64,000 nt of DNA. It comes from Lycorma delicatula. Lineage: Eukaryota > Arthropoda > Insecta > Hemiptera > Fulgoridae. The stretch is from NCBI RefSeq assembly GCF_047948215.1, contig NC_134457.1:83541398-83605397 (forward strand), in the 5' to 3' direction. The notes below the pieces were generated by a model. The model saw nothing but the letters and a program-made list of their open reading frames with translations, was not told the DNA's origin and ran no database searches. A program made the translations under genes and the position numbers. Shown here piece after piece: positions 24,001-36,000 of this stretch (positions are counted from its first letter, which is position 1; each line of letters starts with the position of its first letter).

Positions 24001-27000
24001 AAGTCACACATAGGTAAATTTTATTTCTCTGTACATGTCAGTTGGCAACACTGTTCATAAGTTATCAGCTTGTAGCAGTTGAAATGTCCTTATGTACTAG
24101 TGCTATATCAGTATAAATTTATCTCTATTGTGTTAACTATGTCATTTTCCAAGGATGAATGAGTGTTTATTACTGAGACTTATTGCGTGTATAAATATTA
24201 TGAGTGAGTGAAAGACGAGTTTTGGATAAAATTTCCCAATTTTTCAGTTCCTAATGAGTCGACAATATCGCATTTGATTAGTAAATTTTGTGGGTCTGGG
24301 AGTGTACATGATTGGAAAAGCACAGGTTGACAATCACTGTTTACAGTAGAAGTTCTGGAGGATATGATGAAAGAAGGTTTAACTCACTCACCCAGAAAAT
24401 CGTTCAGAAAGTTATATTCACAGGCTCTGCTTTTACTATCTACAGCTTTCAGGGCTGCTAAAAAATTACAATTGCATGCTTATTGCTTCGATGTTGTTAA
24501 AGAACTGCAAGAAGTTGACTATGGAAAATGTTTACAGTATTGTTGATGACAATGGTACTGAAATTTTGGATCATGTTTATTTCATGTTTATTTCAGAAAC
24601 CTGGTTTTACTTGGATTAACAGCCAAAACTGCCAAATATGGAGCACTGAAAATCCTAACACGCTTTTCATAAATTATCATTATACGCATGTAAAATTGGT
24701 GTTGGGTTTGTGATCTCCTGGGCATCGTGTAAATGGGCCGTTACGTTTTGACAAATCTATAGATGGTGTGGTTTTCGCGACTAAATCGAACAGTTTATTG
24801 CCATGTTAGATTTACATGAACGAGAATGTTGGTTCCAGCAGGATACTTAAACATAACAAAATTAAATAAATTATTTTATTTCGCAACATGTTGTACTGCT
24901 AATGAAATTTTGTATATGTTACGGGGATGTATTGGTCATCGTTTAATATCAAAAGGGTTGTGGTCTCTAAGATCCCCAGATCTTATATTTTTTTTAATAT
25001 TTAATTTTTTCTCTACAGATTATTATTTTCCCTTTTATTTTATTTATTTTTTTTGTGAAATTAAAGATAAATATTTGTTTTTTTGTGTTTTGAAAGTATG
25101 TATTTTTTATATTTATTACAGAAGCAAATTTGATGCTATTCCTGATGATCTAACACCAGAAGAAATCTTAGAACAAGCACAAAAGGCTGCTCAAGCTGCT
25201 GCTGATAAGCTCTCTCTTAAGAAACCAAATACAAAAGTGAGTTGTTAGTTGGTTTGCTATTTAATTCCTATGTGATGTTTTTTCTAGTGGTTTTAATTTG
25301 TTTTTTTTTTTAAGGTGTGTATAGAACTATTGATTTTGATTATTTGTTAATTCACTTAATGAGTATTTAATATTGCTTGTATGTTTTAAGTTTTTGTTGT
25401 ATGGATTCTGTAGATACCTAATAGTCTTGCCTTGTTCCTTTTCTTATTTTCCTTGAGTAAGGTTGGGTTCCCTGATGCCAAATTACTAAAAACGTTACGT
25501 GACATTATATTATATGCTTAAGTTCTGTCGGAATTTTATGATTGATTCTGTGTGTATAATTCCTTTTATTCATGTACAAATGACAATTGATTTTACACTA
25601 TTATGTTTAACCTAAACAGTACTTGTTTGATATGTAATCTGTATATCAAGTACGCACTTGTTGAATGTTTATGGGTAATTAGATAATCCATTTTTTGTAA
25701 ATATATTGTTTATTTTGTTATAATGTATTACAATATGATTAATTAAACTGGGTTTGTAACACTCACAATATTATCTTCTTATTTTAAGTTTCAATTTTTT
25801 CCCAAAAAGTATTAGGAATTTCTAATAATCAGGCTGGACTAATCTGGTTTAATGTGTTTGTATTATTTGTAAAAGGGGAATTAGATAAATGTTGCTTGAT
25901 GTGGCAACACAATTTAGAAAAAATTATGCTAATTGGCTGTTGAAAAGTTGATGGCTCGGTTTGTGAGGTTGTTATGTGTACATCATTTTGAATTGACATG
26001 TGTTATAGAAATAACATCTGTAAGTGCTTGGGTGCTGTTGAAGGTAAAGATGTAAGATCTGTTAAGGATAATTATATAAACATAAATAATGAACCAGTCA
26101 AAGAGGCTGAAAAACATCAGCAGATGAATAAATTTTAAACTTATGTGTGAGGAAATGTAACATCGATATTGTTTATTATGAAAACTGATTTGCAGTAAAG
26201 AAAACTGATGGTATGATGGATCTCACTGCTTGAATGCTGAATTGCAACGTAATCACCTGGACATTACAACATTATTGAGGGGAAAAAATTTTGCCTAAAA
26301 ATGTCTGGTTTCTTTTAATATATATATAAAAAAATTGTTTTGGCACACCAGAAGGTGGAGGTAGATTTTACTGGTGCTAAATAGGGGGATAAAAAAGATT
26401 TCCACTTTTTGAAGTTCAAAGTAATTTGAAGTTCAGAAAACTTCAAATTTACTCAATACGACAATGGTTGCATGTGAAAAAAGTTTCACTTGTGTAGCAT
26501 ACAAGTCCATTAAGTGAGGTATGATTTCTTTGTTTTTGAAACCCCATTTTTCCATCTCCTGGGCCAATGGCTGGTGGTATCAAAAAACTTTACTTAGATA
26601 AGTTTTAGGCCCTTATCCAAAGAATAGTGGTAGGAACTTTATTAACAAATTTGATCTGATTTAGTCCATTAACAAACTCGACCGAGATTTTGGGTCATTA
26701 TATCTTATGTATCAATTTGAAAGTGATTGACATAAAATTACAGCAGTTATTGTGTGCACAAGAAATGAATATATATATAAACTTTTGAACTGAGGGTGGT
26801 TTTGGGATCTGGGGGATGTGAAACACAAAAATGTCAAAATTTTCCGGAAGTCAAATCATGGTACCCATTACAATAAGGTAGCTTTCTTATGAAATCTACC
26901 TAAAATGTCTCATTCATTATTAATTAATTTGAACTGATTACTTTTAATTTCTTTAAACCCAATATTTATTTTGACTGTTTAATTTATTAATTTTTATCCT

Positions 27001-30000
27001 CTTTTATTTGATAGAAGACAATTTAGAATTATCTTTCCCTTACAGAGATGTAGTAGAGTAAAAATTAATGTTTACAGTCATTTATGTTTCTTTAAAGTAC
27101 TTCTTTGGGTGTACTTTGCCATTGTCTGAGAATTATTATTAAAATAATAACAAAAAAATTTGTTTAAAAACTTAACTATAAAAAAATTGTAGTTATGAAC
27201 AATAAAATTTGTGTGTTCAAAACTAATAGAGCAATGAAATAAGTTCAAAAATTATTTTATTATTTCAGTGTTAATTTTATAATTATAAATCTGATGGTGA
27301 CATAATAAAATTTAAAAAAATATATTTTGTTTTAAACCATTAGTATGTTTTAGTTTGGAACTTTCATTAATCTCAGTATTGGATATTTCTACCAAAGAAG
27401 GAAGTTTAATTAAAGTTATTATGTATATATATGTTTTTTTTAGATGGGATTTTTACGTCAGAAAAAAGATGGATCCACATCTTTAGCAATATTAGTGCCA
27501 GGAGATGGTGTAAACCCTGAAACAAATGAAAGACCAGTGTCGCTTGGACAGTTAGTTGGTAAACTAAGCCATGGAACTGGGCAGTTGCAAGGTTTTAAAG
27601 AAGATAGAAGAAATATTGCTAAAACTGGTAAATATGAAACGCCAAGGTTATTTTAATGTAAAATATGGTTTCTGTTTCTTTAATTTTAGCTTTTATTATT
27701 AAAAAGAAAACTTTTCATCATTTATTATGAGAAAAAATTTTTCTTTTATATTATTTATGATTTTATTTTTTACCAAACCCCTAATCATTTGAAGAATCAA
27801 AGCAATGAGGTGTTAATTTGTCAGCAAGTGTGGTCTAGTGTAAAATATATCATTTTACGGTCTAAAAACATGTTAATGCCGCAGTTGTCAAAATTGTGGG
27901 GAGGTATTTTTTTTTAAACTTTATGTTTAGGAGCATTATGATAAATAACCATTTATCAACATTATAGTATAAATCTGATGAAATGTTGACTGTTAAGAAT
28001 ATGTATTTTTGATAAACATTCTCATGAGTAGAGGTATCCACAAAAATACTAAACACTATAGAAAAAACAAAAGCAGTTAAAGGGAAATTTACAGTATCTA
28101 ATTGATCTATTTTTAATAATATTTGCTGAAATTTGATAAAAAAATGGTCGGTTTACTAATATTGCAAACAAGACTGATTGAAAACAGGATTTAGTTTCAT
28201 AATTTTAATGAAAAAATTATAGGAAAATATTTTTTTATTTAAGCTTGTTGATAAAAAGATAAAGATGTTTTAATTAAAATTAATTTATATTTAGCCCATA
28301 GTCTCTATCTGCATGATCATGGAGACATATTTATAAATCTGAAAATAAGAATCTAAAAGGCAAAAATTATCAAAGATTTATTTTAAAAATATGTTGAAAA
28401 ACCCACCACAACTGGCACTTATCCAACACTTTTAATTGCAGTAAAAAGCACAAAAAGGGAGCTTTTTTCACATTTTCCATCTCCTAATATGTAACTCTTA
28501 TTAGTAGACAACTCCAACAAAGAATTATGTGCAATAAAATATAATTTTGATATTTTATTGATGATGTTTGATCAATATATACATGACATGCCATGTAAAA
28601 TACAAAAAAACAGAAAATTCATAATGTTGTAAACACTAATCAACATTTGTACAAAATTGCCAACATTTTCAGGAAATAAGGTCTGTGTACCACTTTCAAA
28701 TAATTAAAAATATGTAAGTTTATATAATGTTATCACATATATGCCTAATTTAATATTGGGGCTGAACATGGTACAGCAACTCAGATATGAACTGGTGCAC
28801 AGTATACGGATGTATACGATACAAGCATCACTACCACTGCGCAGTACTCTCACCATAGCGGCGCTGCAGCCCCACCACTCTCAGGCTCCAATAAAAGAGT
28901 ATGCACCATGATAGTGAAAGCAATTCATCATCGACCACCACCTGGAGAAGACCAAGAAAAAGAAGAAGAAGAAGATTGAAGAAGACAGTTCTCCCTGGCT
29001 GGCTCAATGTGGGACCACCTGGCAGATGCCAACATCTCCGCCGGAGCAGCAGGCCTGTGGCCAGCCTGCCGAGGGAGTTACTGGATGCGGAAGCTACTTT
29101 CCTGCTCCTGCTTCAGCTCACCAGGCTTCAATTGCCCTGGCTGGTGGACTCGGCAGCAGTAGCCAACCCAGCATGGGATCGCTTGGGGAGAACTGCTTCG
29201 GCTGTGCTGGCGAAGGATGATCAATGCCGACCCAACACTGCGAGGCACTGGCGGCCACCACGGTCAAGCTGTAGTGGGGACCCAACTGCCGCTGAGGAAA
29301 AGCCTGGTTGGCAAGCCGCAACTCCCCGACTTTGCCAGAGACCAGCTTCCGCACCCAACAGCTCCTGTCAGAGCTAACACAAAAATGGCCCTTTTCAGGG
29401 CCACCACAAGGTTATGGATTACGAACTGTCGAAGCCATTTGATGACAACAGCCCTTCTCAGGGCTACCCTAAGGTTAGCAATTAACGAGCTGTTGAAGCC
29501 AATCGACGACAATAAAAAGAAAAATAACAAAATATACATTGATAGACAGAAGAAAATGAATTACTCAACAGGAGTACATATTGAAATATATTTTACTACT
29601 AATGTAGAATTTAATCATGTCTAGGTTTTATTGTACAATTAATTGTATATTTTGTGCTGCTGCTCTGATCAAGGTTTTACTACAGTTTCTTGAACCATTC
29701 AGAGAATTATTGGGGGAATTTGGGAATTTCATTTTTTATTCTGGGTGTAGCATATCTCTTCGCAAGTGATGTATGCATATTGTATTAGGTACTGATCAGA
29801 ATGAGAGATTTATTTTTTAAATGTTAAATGTTGAACTACACATTCAATCACAGATATAAAGAACACATTCAAGCTGTATATACAGTAGAATCTCTATAAA
29901 TAATTTAATAGAAACAGGTCACACATTTGTAGATAATAACCTTAATAAATTTACAAGTACATTTTGTTACTTAATAAATGTACATTTTAAAACATTTTCT

Positions 30001-33000
30001 GTTAATATATTTGATAAGCAGGACCTGCTTTGCTGAATTTGTCTTTTAGCATGCTGTAAAAACTTAACTTTTGTAAAAGAATGACAACAAGGCAGAACTG
30101 CAGACGAGGTAGAGTGCATTACAAGAAGTTGTTACTTTATTGTTTTGAAATTTTCTGTGAAACATTATTCAACTCCTGCACATGGTTGATTCAACTAATT
30201 TCTGATGATTGATGTTTCAAATAGTGTAAGGAATTGTTCATAAATTGTTCTTTGTTAATTGTACATAGTATAAATCAATTTACGCTATATGTAATGTAAT
30301 CATAAAAGCTCATTATGGTTGATTTAATTTTTTCCAGTGAAGCCTTTATACTATGGAGCATTTGGATCATATGCACCTTCTTACGATTCTACATTTGCAA
30401 ATTTAACAAAGGAAGAATCTGACCTTGTTTTTCAGACTTATGGTGATGAAGCAGCTGTTCAGTATGCTGAAAGGTATGGTTTTATTTTTGATTGTGTAAT
30501 AAACTTTAGGGGACATCAGAATCACTGTTTACAAATTAAGAGTGTTTTCTTATTACCATACTTATCTGCTCCAGTCTGTCTCATAGCCATGATGAATGTA
30601 AAATAATTGAAGTACAAGAGGCACAGAAGAACTTTGCAAACCTGCATCATGATTTCAATAAAAATGGACATTTTTAAGTTGAAAATTGGGATTAAGAGAA
30701 AAAGATAAACGTGTAATGGAAAATTAATTTAGTAAAATTTTTTTGTAAAGCTTTAACATTTAACATATTAAGACTTAACATATTAATTTGATTTTATTAC
30801 GGTTTCTGTTTATTTCTTTTAATTGTGCTAGTTTTTAGGCCATAATTTCTGTCTTTTTTAATTATATTTTGAGACCAGTTTTATTTATAATGTTTTTTGA
30901 AGTTCTAATATTTGTGATCTAATTTCATCAATATCGTTTGCTAGCATTGCCAAGTCATCGATGAAACCAAGACAGTTTGTTTTGATTTTTCAGTCCATTT
31001 TTACTTTTAGGGCATTTTTTGGAGCCATTCCCTCATTATCATTTCTAGAGTGCAGTTGAATAATAGTAGTGACAGCCTTGTTGCAGTCCTATGTTGATCT
31101 CAAATGGTTCCAAGAGCTCGCCTCTGAATTTTAACTTTGACTTAGTGTTTGTGAGGGTCAGTTTTATCATGTTTATTAATTTGGGGTGTAGTACAGGGTG
31201 TCATAGAATTTTTAGTAGGGATTCTGTGTGGATGCAGTCATAAATTTCTTGAAATCCATAAATGTGTCATCATGTCTCTGTTTCTTTTCCTGTTATGATC
31301 TATTATTAGCTTGAGACTCATGATCTGGTCTGGAGAGCTCCTCTAGGGTCTGAAATCTCACTGGTATTCTCCTAGTTCTTTCTCGAATTGTAAACCGATC
31401 CTGTTGAGGATGATTCTTGAAAGAATTTAGTATGTGTGTATAGGAGTGAGATTCCCCTGTAATTGTTAGGGTCTGTTTTCTCTCCTTTTTTGTGTAGTGG
31501 ATGGATGAGGGCTGTCATCCAGTTCTTTTTTGATCCAGATGTTATTTATTATATAACCTAATTATATTATTATATGTAATTAGTTTATTGTTATTAGCTT
31601 TAAATTGTTTGTTATTATTTCTCCAAGGTATTTAAATTGGGTTACTATTTCTTTACTTTATTACTACTTATGTTTACTTCTTTTTTTAATTGTGTTGGTT
31701 TTTGGGGCATAATTTCTGTCTGTCTTTTTGAATGATATTTTAAGGCTGTTTTGAATGTTTCAAATATTAAAACTTCAAAACATTGAAGTTTTAATATCTG
31801 AAAGTCTGCGTAATATACTTTAGAATTATGTAGTGCGTTCTGTTATTTCAGCATTAGGTTGGTTGCCCTGTGAGTTCATTGGGTGTTGCTCAGTAATAAA
31901 CCAAGACGTCAATTGATAAATAAACGTGCTTCGTTTTGTTTTGTTTATCAGAATCAATAATTGCGAGAAATGTAATGTTTCTTTTGCTTGAGAAATGCAT
32001 TTTTCTCGTTGAACATGTCTTTTATAAAGGTGACAAGTATACTGATTTAGTAAAGCACAAGTTTTCTGAAAAGTTTCCAAATGTGTGTGCATGTGCATGC
32101 ACGCACATGCACAGGTGTCTTATAAATGTTCATTTTTTGAGTAGGTTGTATATTATACATAAGTTTAGAATTATATTATATTCATGCATTATATTATATG
32201 TGTTGTATATTACTATAGTTGGATAATTTATGGGTCTGCTTATTTTTTACTATTACATGCTAAGTATGTTGTATGGAGTCTTTAATTATGTAATAATTGT
32301 TACTTTTTGAGATGCTATTTTTTCATTATATTTTTTGTTTCAGTATTTTAAATTTTGCCAAAGATTGTGATTATACTTTAACAATGGTAGATAATTTATT
32401 AGATTTATTGACTGGAGGAGATCATAGAAAGACCAAAAAAGTGCTTGAAGAAAGGAAAAAGTTCAGAGAAGAGGAAGAAAGAGTTAAACAGTTAATGGAA
32501 TCTAAACCAGCTCCTCAAACTGCAACTGACGTAAAAATAGATGTTTCACAGTTAAAAACACTGGCAGATCTAGGAATTGAAACCAGTTTCCTTGATTATT
32601 ATGGTAAATATTTATTTATTGATTTCATATTAAATATTAGGATCTTGAAGTTGTGAATAAAAAGACATTTTCTTATGTCTTTTCAGTTACTAGGGACTAC
32701 TAATTATGTGAATTCTTGTGATATAGTCTAATGTTTGATGGTTTTTCACTCAGAATCCTTTTGAACAAAATCGATGGACAAAATTAATTGATGAACAAAA
32801 TTTGGACATTAATTAGGGAATAGGTCAAGGAACAAAAGTTATATAGTGCTGATGTGTGTTTTTACCCTGGGGGTGGATGACACCTCTTCTCAGGAGTGGA
32901 AATTATTACATTCAAAATAACTGCAGAAATCGATGAAGGAATAAATTCTAAGCAAAAAATGTTCTATAATAATTCTTTCTAAAGTCTATACTTTTTGAGT

Positions 33001-36000
33001 TATTCGTGAATGAAATTCTTGATTTTTCATCCAACCATTGAACGATTTTTCACGAATAACTCAAAAACCTTATGTTTTATTAAAAAAGTTATTAGAAAAA
33101 ATGAAGCTTATAAAATAATGAAGAGATTGGTTTATTTTTTATTTCTGTAGATGCAATACCAACCGAGTTATGCCTCATTGAAGGTAACTTTTTGTTTACT
33201 GAAATCTGAAGTCAAACCTTTCAACATTAAATAATTAAAAAGCGGAAAGTTTTTTAAGTAAAACCTATAGGATATTTTTCAAAGTACTTGAAAAGACCTT
33301 TAAAATTAGTTTTGGTAAAAGTCATTAGCATGAAAAGTAACAGAGTTATGATGAAAATAAAATGGTTGTCTCACTTTTTCGGAGAAAAATATCAGCAGTG
33401 AAACAAATGACTTTTCTGCGGGAATTGTAATTGAACGTAATCCTTTTACAATTTACTTTATTTAAGTACTAACAATATGTTGTAGATATTTGACTGGTTT
33501 GAAATGCCTAGATTTGAAAAAAAGGTTGATTCAAATGTGAAAATTTTTTTAAAATTTCGTAAAAAATTTCCTTTTTTCACAATAATTGAAAAACTAAAGA
33601 AAATACAAAGAAAATGCTAGAGTACAAAAATTTAGTTTTTTTTAATTGAACATTTTTTTTAAAAATTTTTCTGTAGAATAAAATTGATTGAGATATCACC
33701 ATTAGAAGTTTGCATTTGAATGCAAACCATCTTCCCCAAGCCCTTTAAACCAAAAACTTTAAAAAATGAAAGGCTCAAGGAATCTGAACTTTACATGCCT
33801 TGTAGCCCTTGAAATTCCCTGCAAAATGGTTTTTGGAGCAATTGAATAGGTTAAAAATTAAGGAAGTTATCATTGAAAAACCAATTGCATTTTTTCGGTG
33901 AAATTTTCAGAGCGGTAAATTTTTATATTCTCGACAGTTGTTCTATATTACAATATGTTGCAGTATATTCAAACGTTGCAATAAATTATAAATTACGTTA
34001 ACAACTGCAAAAAGTCTGTAATTCATTATAAATGCACCATTAAAACATTTTAAGCTGTTGAAAACTAGTTTTTTTTTGTCATTAGGGTGAATTCCAAGGG
34101 TTGCAACATTGTAACACATCATAAATTGTTTCAGAAAGTGGAGTATATTTATTCTACACATTTAAATGATTTTGAGCTACAAAACACTTAGATCTATAAT
34201 TTTAACAATTTTTTCATAAGGGTTGTTAAGGGTTGAAATGTTGCAATAATCATAAATTATATTATAAACAGTAAAGGGATTTTAATTCATTATAAATGTA
34301 CCATTAAAACATTTCAAACTGTTGAAAACTATTTCATTGTAAGGGGTGCTGTCTAAAGGTTAAAACGTAAAATATCATAAATTATATTCCGCAACGTAAA
34401 AGAATGTTTATTCAATGTATTTAAACATGATTTCAATCTATGAAATGTTAAAATGTATGGTTTTTGAATTTTTTTTAACAAGGGGTAGTTTTCACCCCCA
34501 AAAAACAAAACGCACACATCAGGAACATATAACTTTTGAAGCTTAATTACATATTTTCATGAAAATGGATTCTGAGATAAAACTTTATTTTTATTTTCTA
34601 ACACTGGACTAATAACTAATACTGTTTTTAACCTTGTGAACTTGAAAATGGGCATTTCTAACCTTAGTTACAGAGATTAAATTTCTTTTTGCTTTCTTTT
34701 TTCTTTTAGTAAACTAATGTTGTAGAATTGTAATCGTACTATTTGGTTTCTGGTTTCCATTCATCATCATCATCACAATCTTTTAAATGTAACTTTCTCT
34801 GTATTAAAATATTTGTAATTGTTTTCATTCAGATTACATGATTATCTGTAATTTTTTCTATGTAATATTTCTCTAAATATAATTTTTTTCTTTTTTAAAT
34901 ATTTTTTCTGTTTTAATCCTTTAAAAAAAACGATGTATAATTTCATTTAAAATAAGTATCGACATATATGATAAAAAAAAAAATTGGATAGTTGACATAA
35001 CACCAACAAATAAAATATCTAGTGGAGTTAGATCAGTCAACCTTAGTAGACATGGTGATGTTGAGCTATCTCATCCAGTGCCGGCACCCTGGAAAGCTTG
35101 TTTTCAAGGTGGGCTTGGATATCTAGTAAAAGCTGTGGTGCTTCTCATTAGGATATTTGTAGGAAAGGTGTGATCAGAAAAATAACTAAAAAATTTGTTG
35201 GACAAGAATGTTGTAGAAAATACTGCTTTATGAAATTTGTTTACTGTTCTATTTAATACAGATGTAGTTTTTTTTATTCTTGCTGCCAATTTTTTTAAGA
35301 TAGTTTTATAGGAATCAATCTTTTATGTTTTAAATTAATTGTATATTACAAGTATGTTTATTATCTATTTTTTGCAGAGAGAGCATGGAAAGAAGAAAAT
35401 ATGATGCAAGAATGTTTAGATCAGACTACTGTATTATTAGAAAAATTACAACAGGTGCAAAATGATAGATTGAGTGCTCCACCTCCACCTCACCTTAGCA
35501 ATGTTATGCCTCCTTCTGATACTGAAATGCATTTAGGTATGTATATGTGTAATGTATTAAGTTTATATAGTTACTTTAAAAATTACATAATTTTTTTATT
35601 ATTGAAGTTTAATCTTAGTAATTTTTTTTTAATGTCATTAAGCCATAACAGTTCAGTTGAATATATAAACTTATTTAGAGAAACTTTTAAGGAAATCCTT
35701 TCAGCCCAAAATTGGTTTAATCTTTGCTATATATTTTTTTAAATCATTGCTTACATAAATTAACATAGATTCGGATCTGTAATTGGTGCATTCTCTTGTT
35801 CAATTACTGTAATGAACTGAATGTTCTGTTAATTCACCCACAACATTAAAATAAACATTTTCTTCATCAGAACTGTATCATTTACTGATAGTCATTTGGG
35901 TTTATTAATGTATATAGTACAATAAAAATTAATATGTGAGAATAATCTATTAAATATAAACAATTAAGTTATAAGAGAATTAAATGCATTGAAAAATATT

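Larger units (their letters stand above)
16572..25121. other. Intron 4 (8.5 kb), main transposon sink of the gene
   Basis: It holds the large inverted repeat at 19100-21664 with the mariner at 19702-21017 in its loop, and an IS630-like transposase relic at 24139-24990 just before the acceptor. Region 16572-19099 is AT-rich with nothing recognised. Region 21840-22240 has a faint acidic open reading (METLFKTEMQEWLKRW near 21834, an Asp/Glu-rich end near 22150) that could be a pogo/Tigger-type relic, but this is too weak to call. Region 22250-24000 shows no recognisable element. Confidence 0.6.
28830..29520 (+). other. GC-rich island, likely inserted element, ending in two histone-type stem-loops
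   Basis: About 690 bp of markedly GC-rich sequence stand in an AT-rich intron, with sharp edges near 28790-28830 and 29500-29520. It has an AATAAA at 28891 near the left edge, a poly-purine stretch at 28955-28980, and a frame open for 158 codons at 28901-29374 (Arg/Pro/Ser-rich, no recognisable domain; an overlapping frame on the other strand is also open, as is common in GC-rich DNA). The 3' part holds two 16-base stem-loops 63 bp apart inside a tandem duplication. It may be a retroelement end (solo LTR or SINE-like), a captured piece of a histone-like transcript, or a domesticated exon. I cannot classify it. Confidence 0.55.
27628..30337. other. Intron 6 with a GC-rich island
   Basis: AT-rich, except for the GC-rich insertion at about 28830-29520 listed separately. 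At about 29885 the text CAGTAGAATCTCTATAAA resembles the end of a pogo/Tigger element, but no partner end was found. Confidence 0.6.
30474..32343. other. Intron 7 with an antisense LINE relic and a Tc1-like fragment
   Basis: It contains the minus-strand RT relic at about 30890-31530, a hairpin at 31764-31797 and the transposon 5' fragment at 31815-32085. A segment at about 30800-30890 recurs at about 31670-31755 (both carry CATAATTTCTGTCT), suggesting two copies of one LINE end or a duplication. Confidence 0.65.

Noticed and set aside
28901..29374. 158-codon Arg/Pro/Ser-rich frame in the GC-rich island as a protein gene
   Set aside because: Overlapping frames in other phases and on the other strand are equally open, as expected from low stop density in GC-rich DNA; no domain is readable. 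Kept only as part of the island.
28901..29386. Histone gene upstream of the stem-loops
   Set aside because: No frame gives any core or linker histone pattern.
29880..29905. pogo/Tigger terminal repeat (CAGTAGAATCTCTATAAA)
   Set aside because: No complementary end or transposase text was found nearby. A similar text at about 40485 is too diverged to be its partner.
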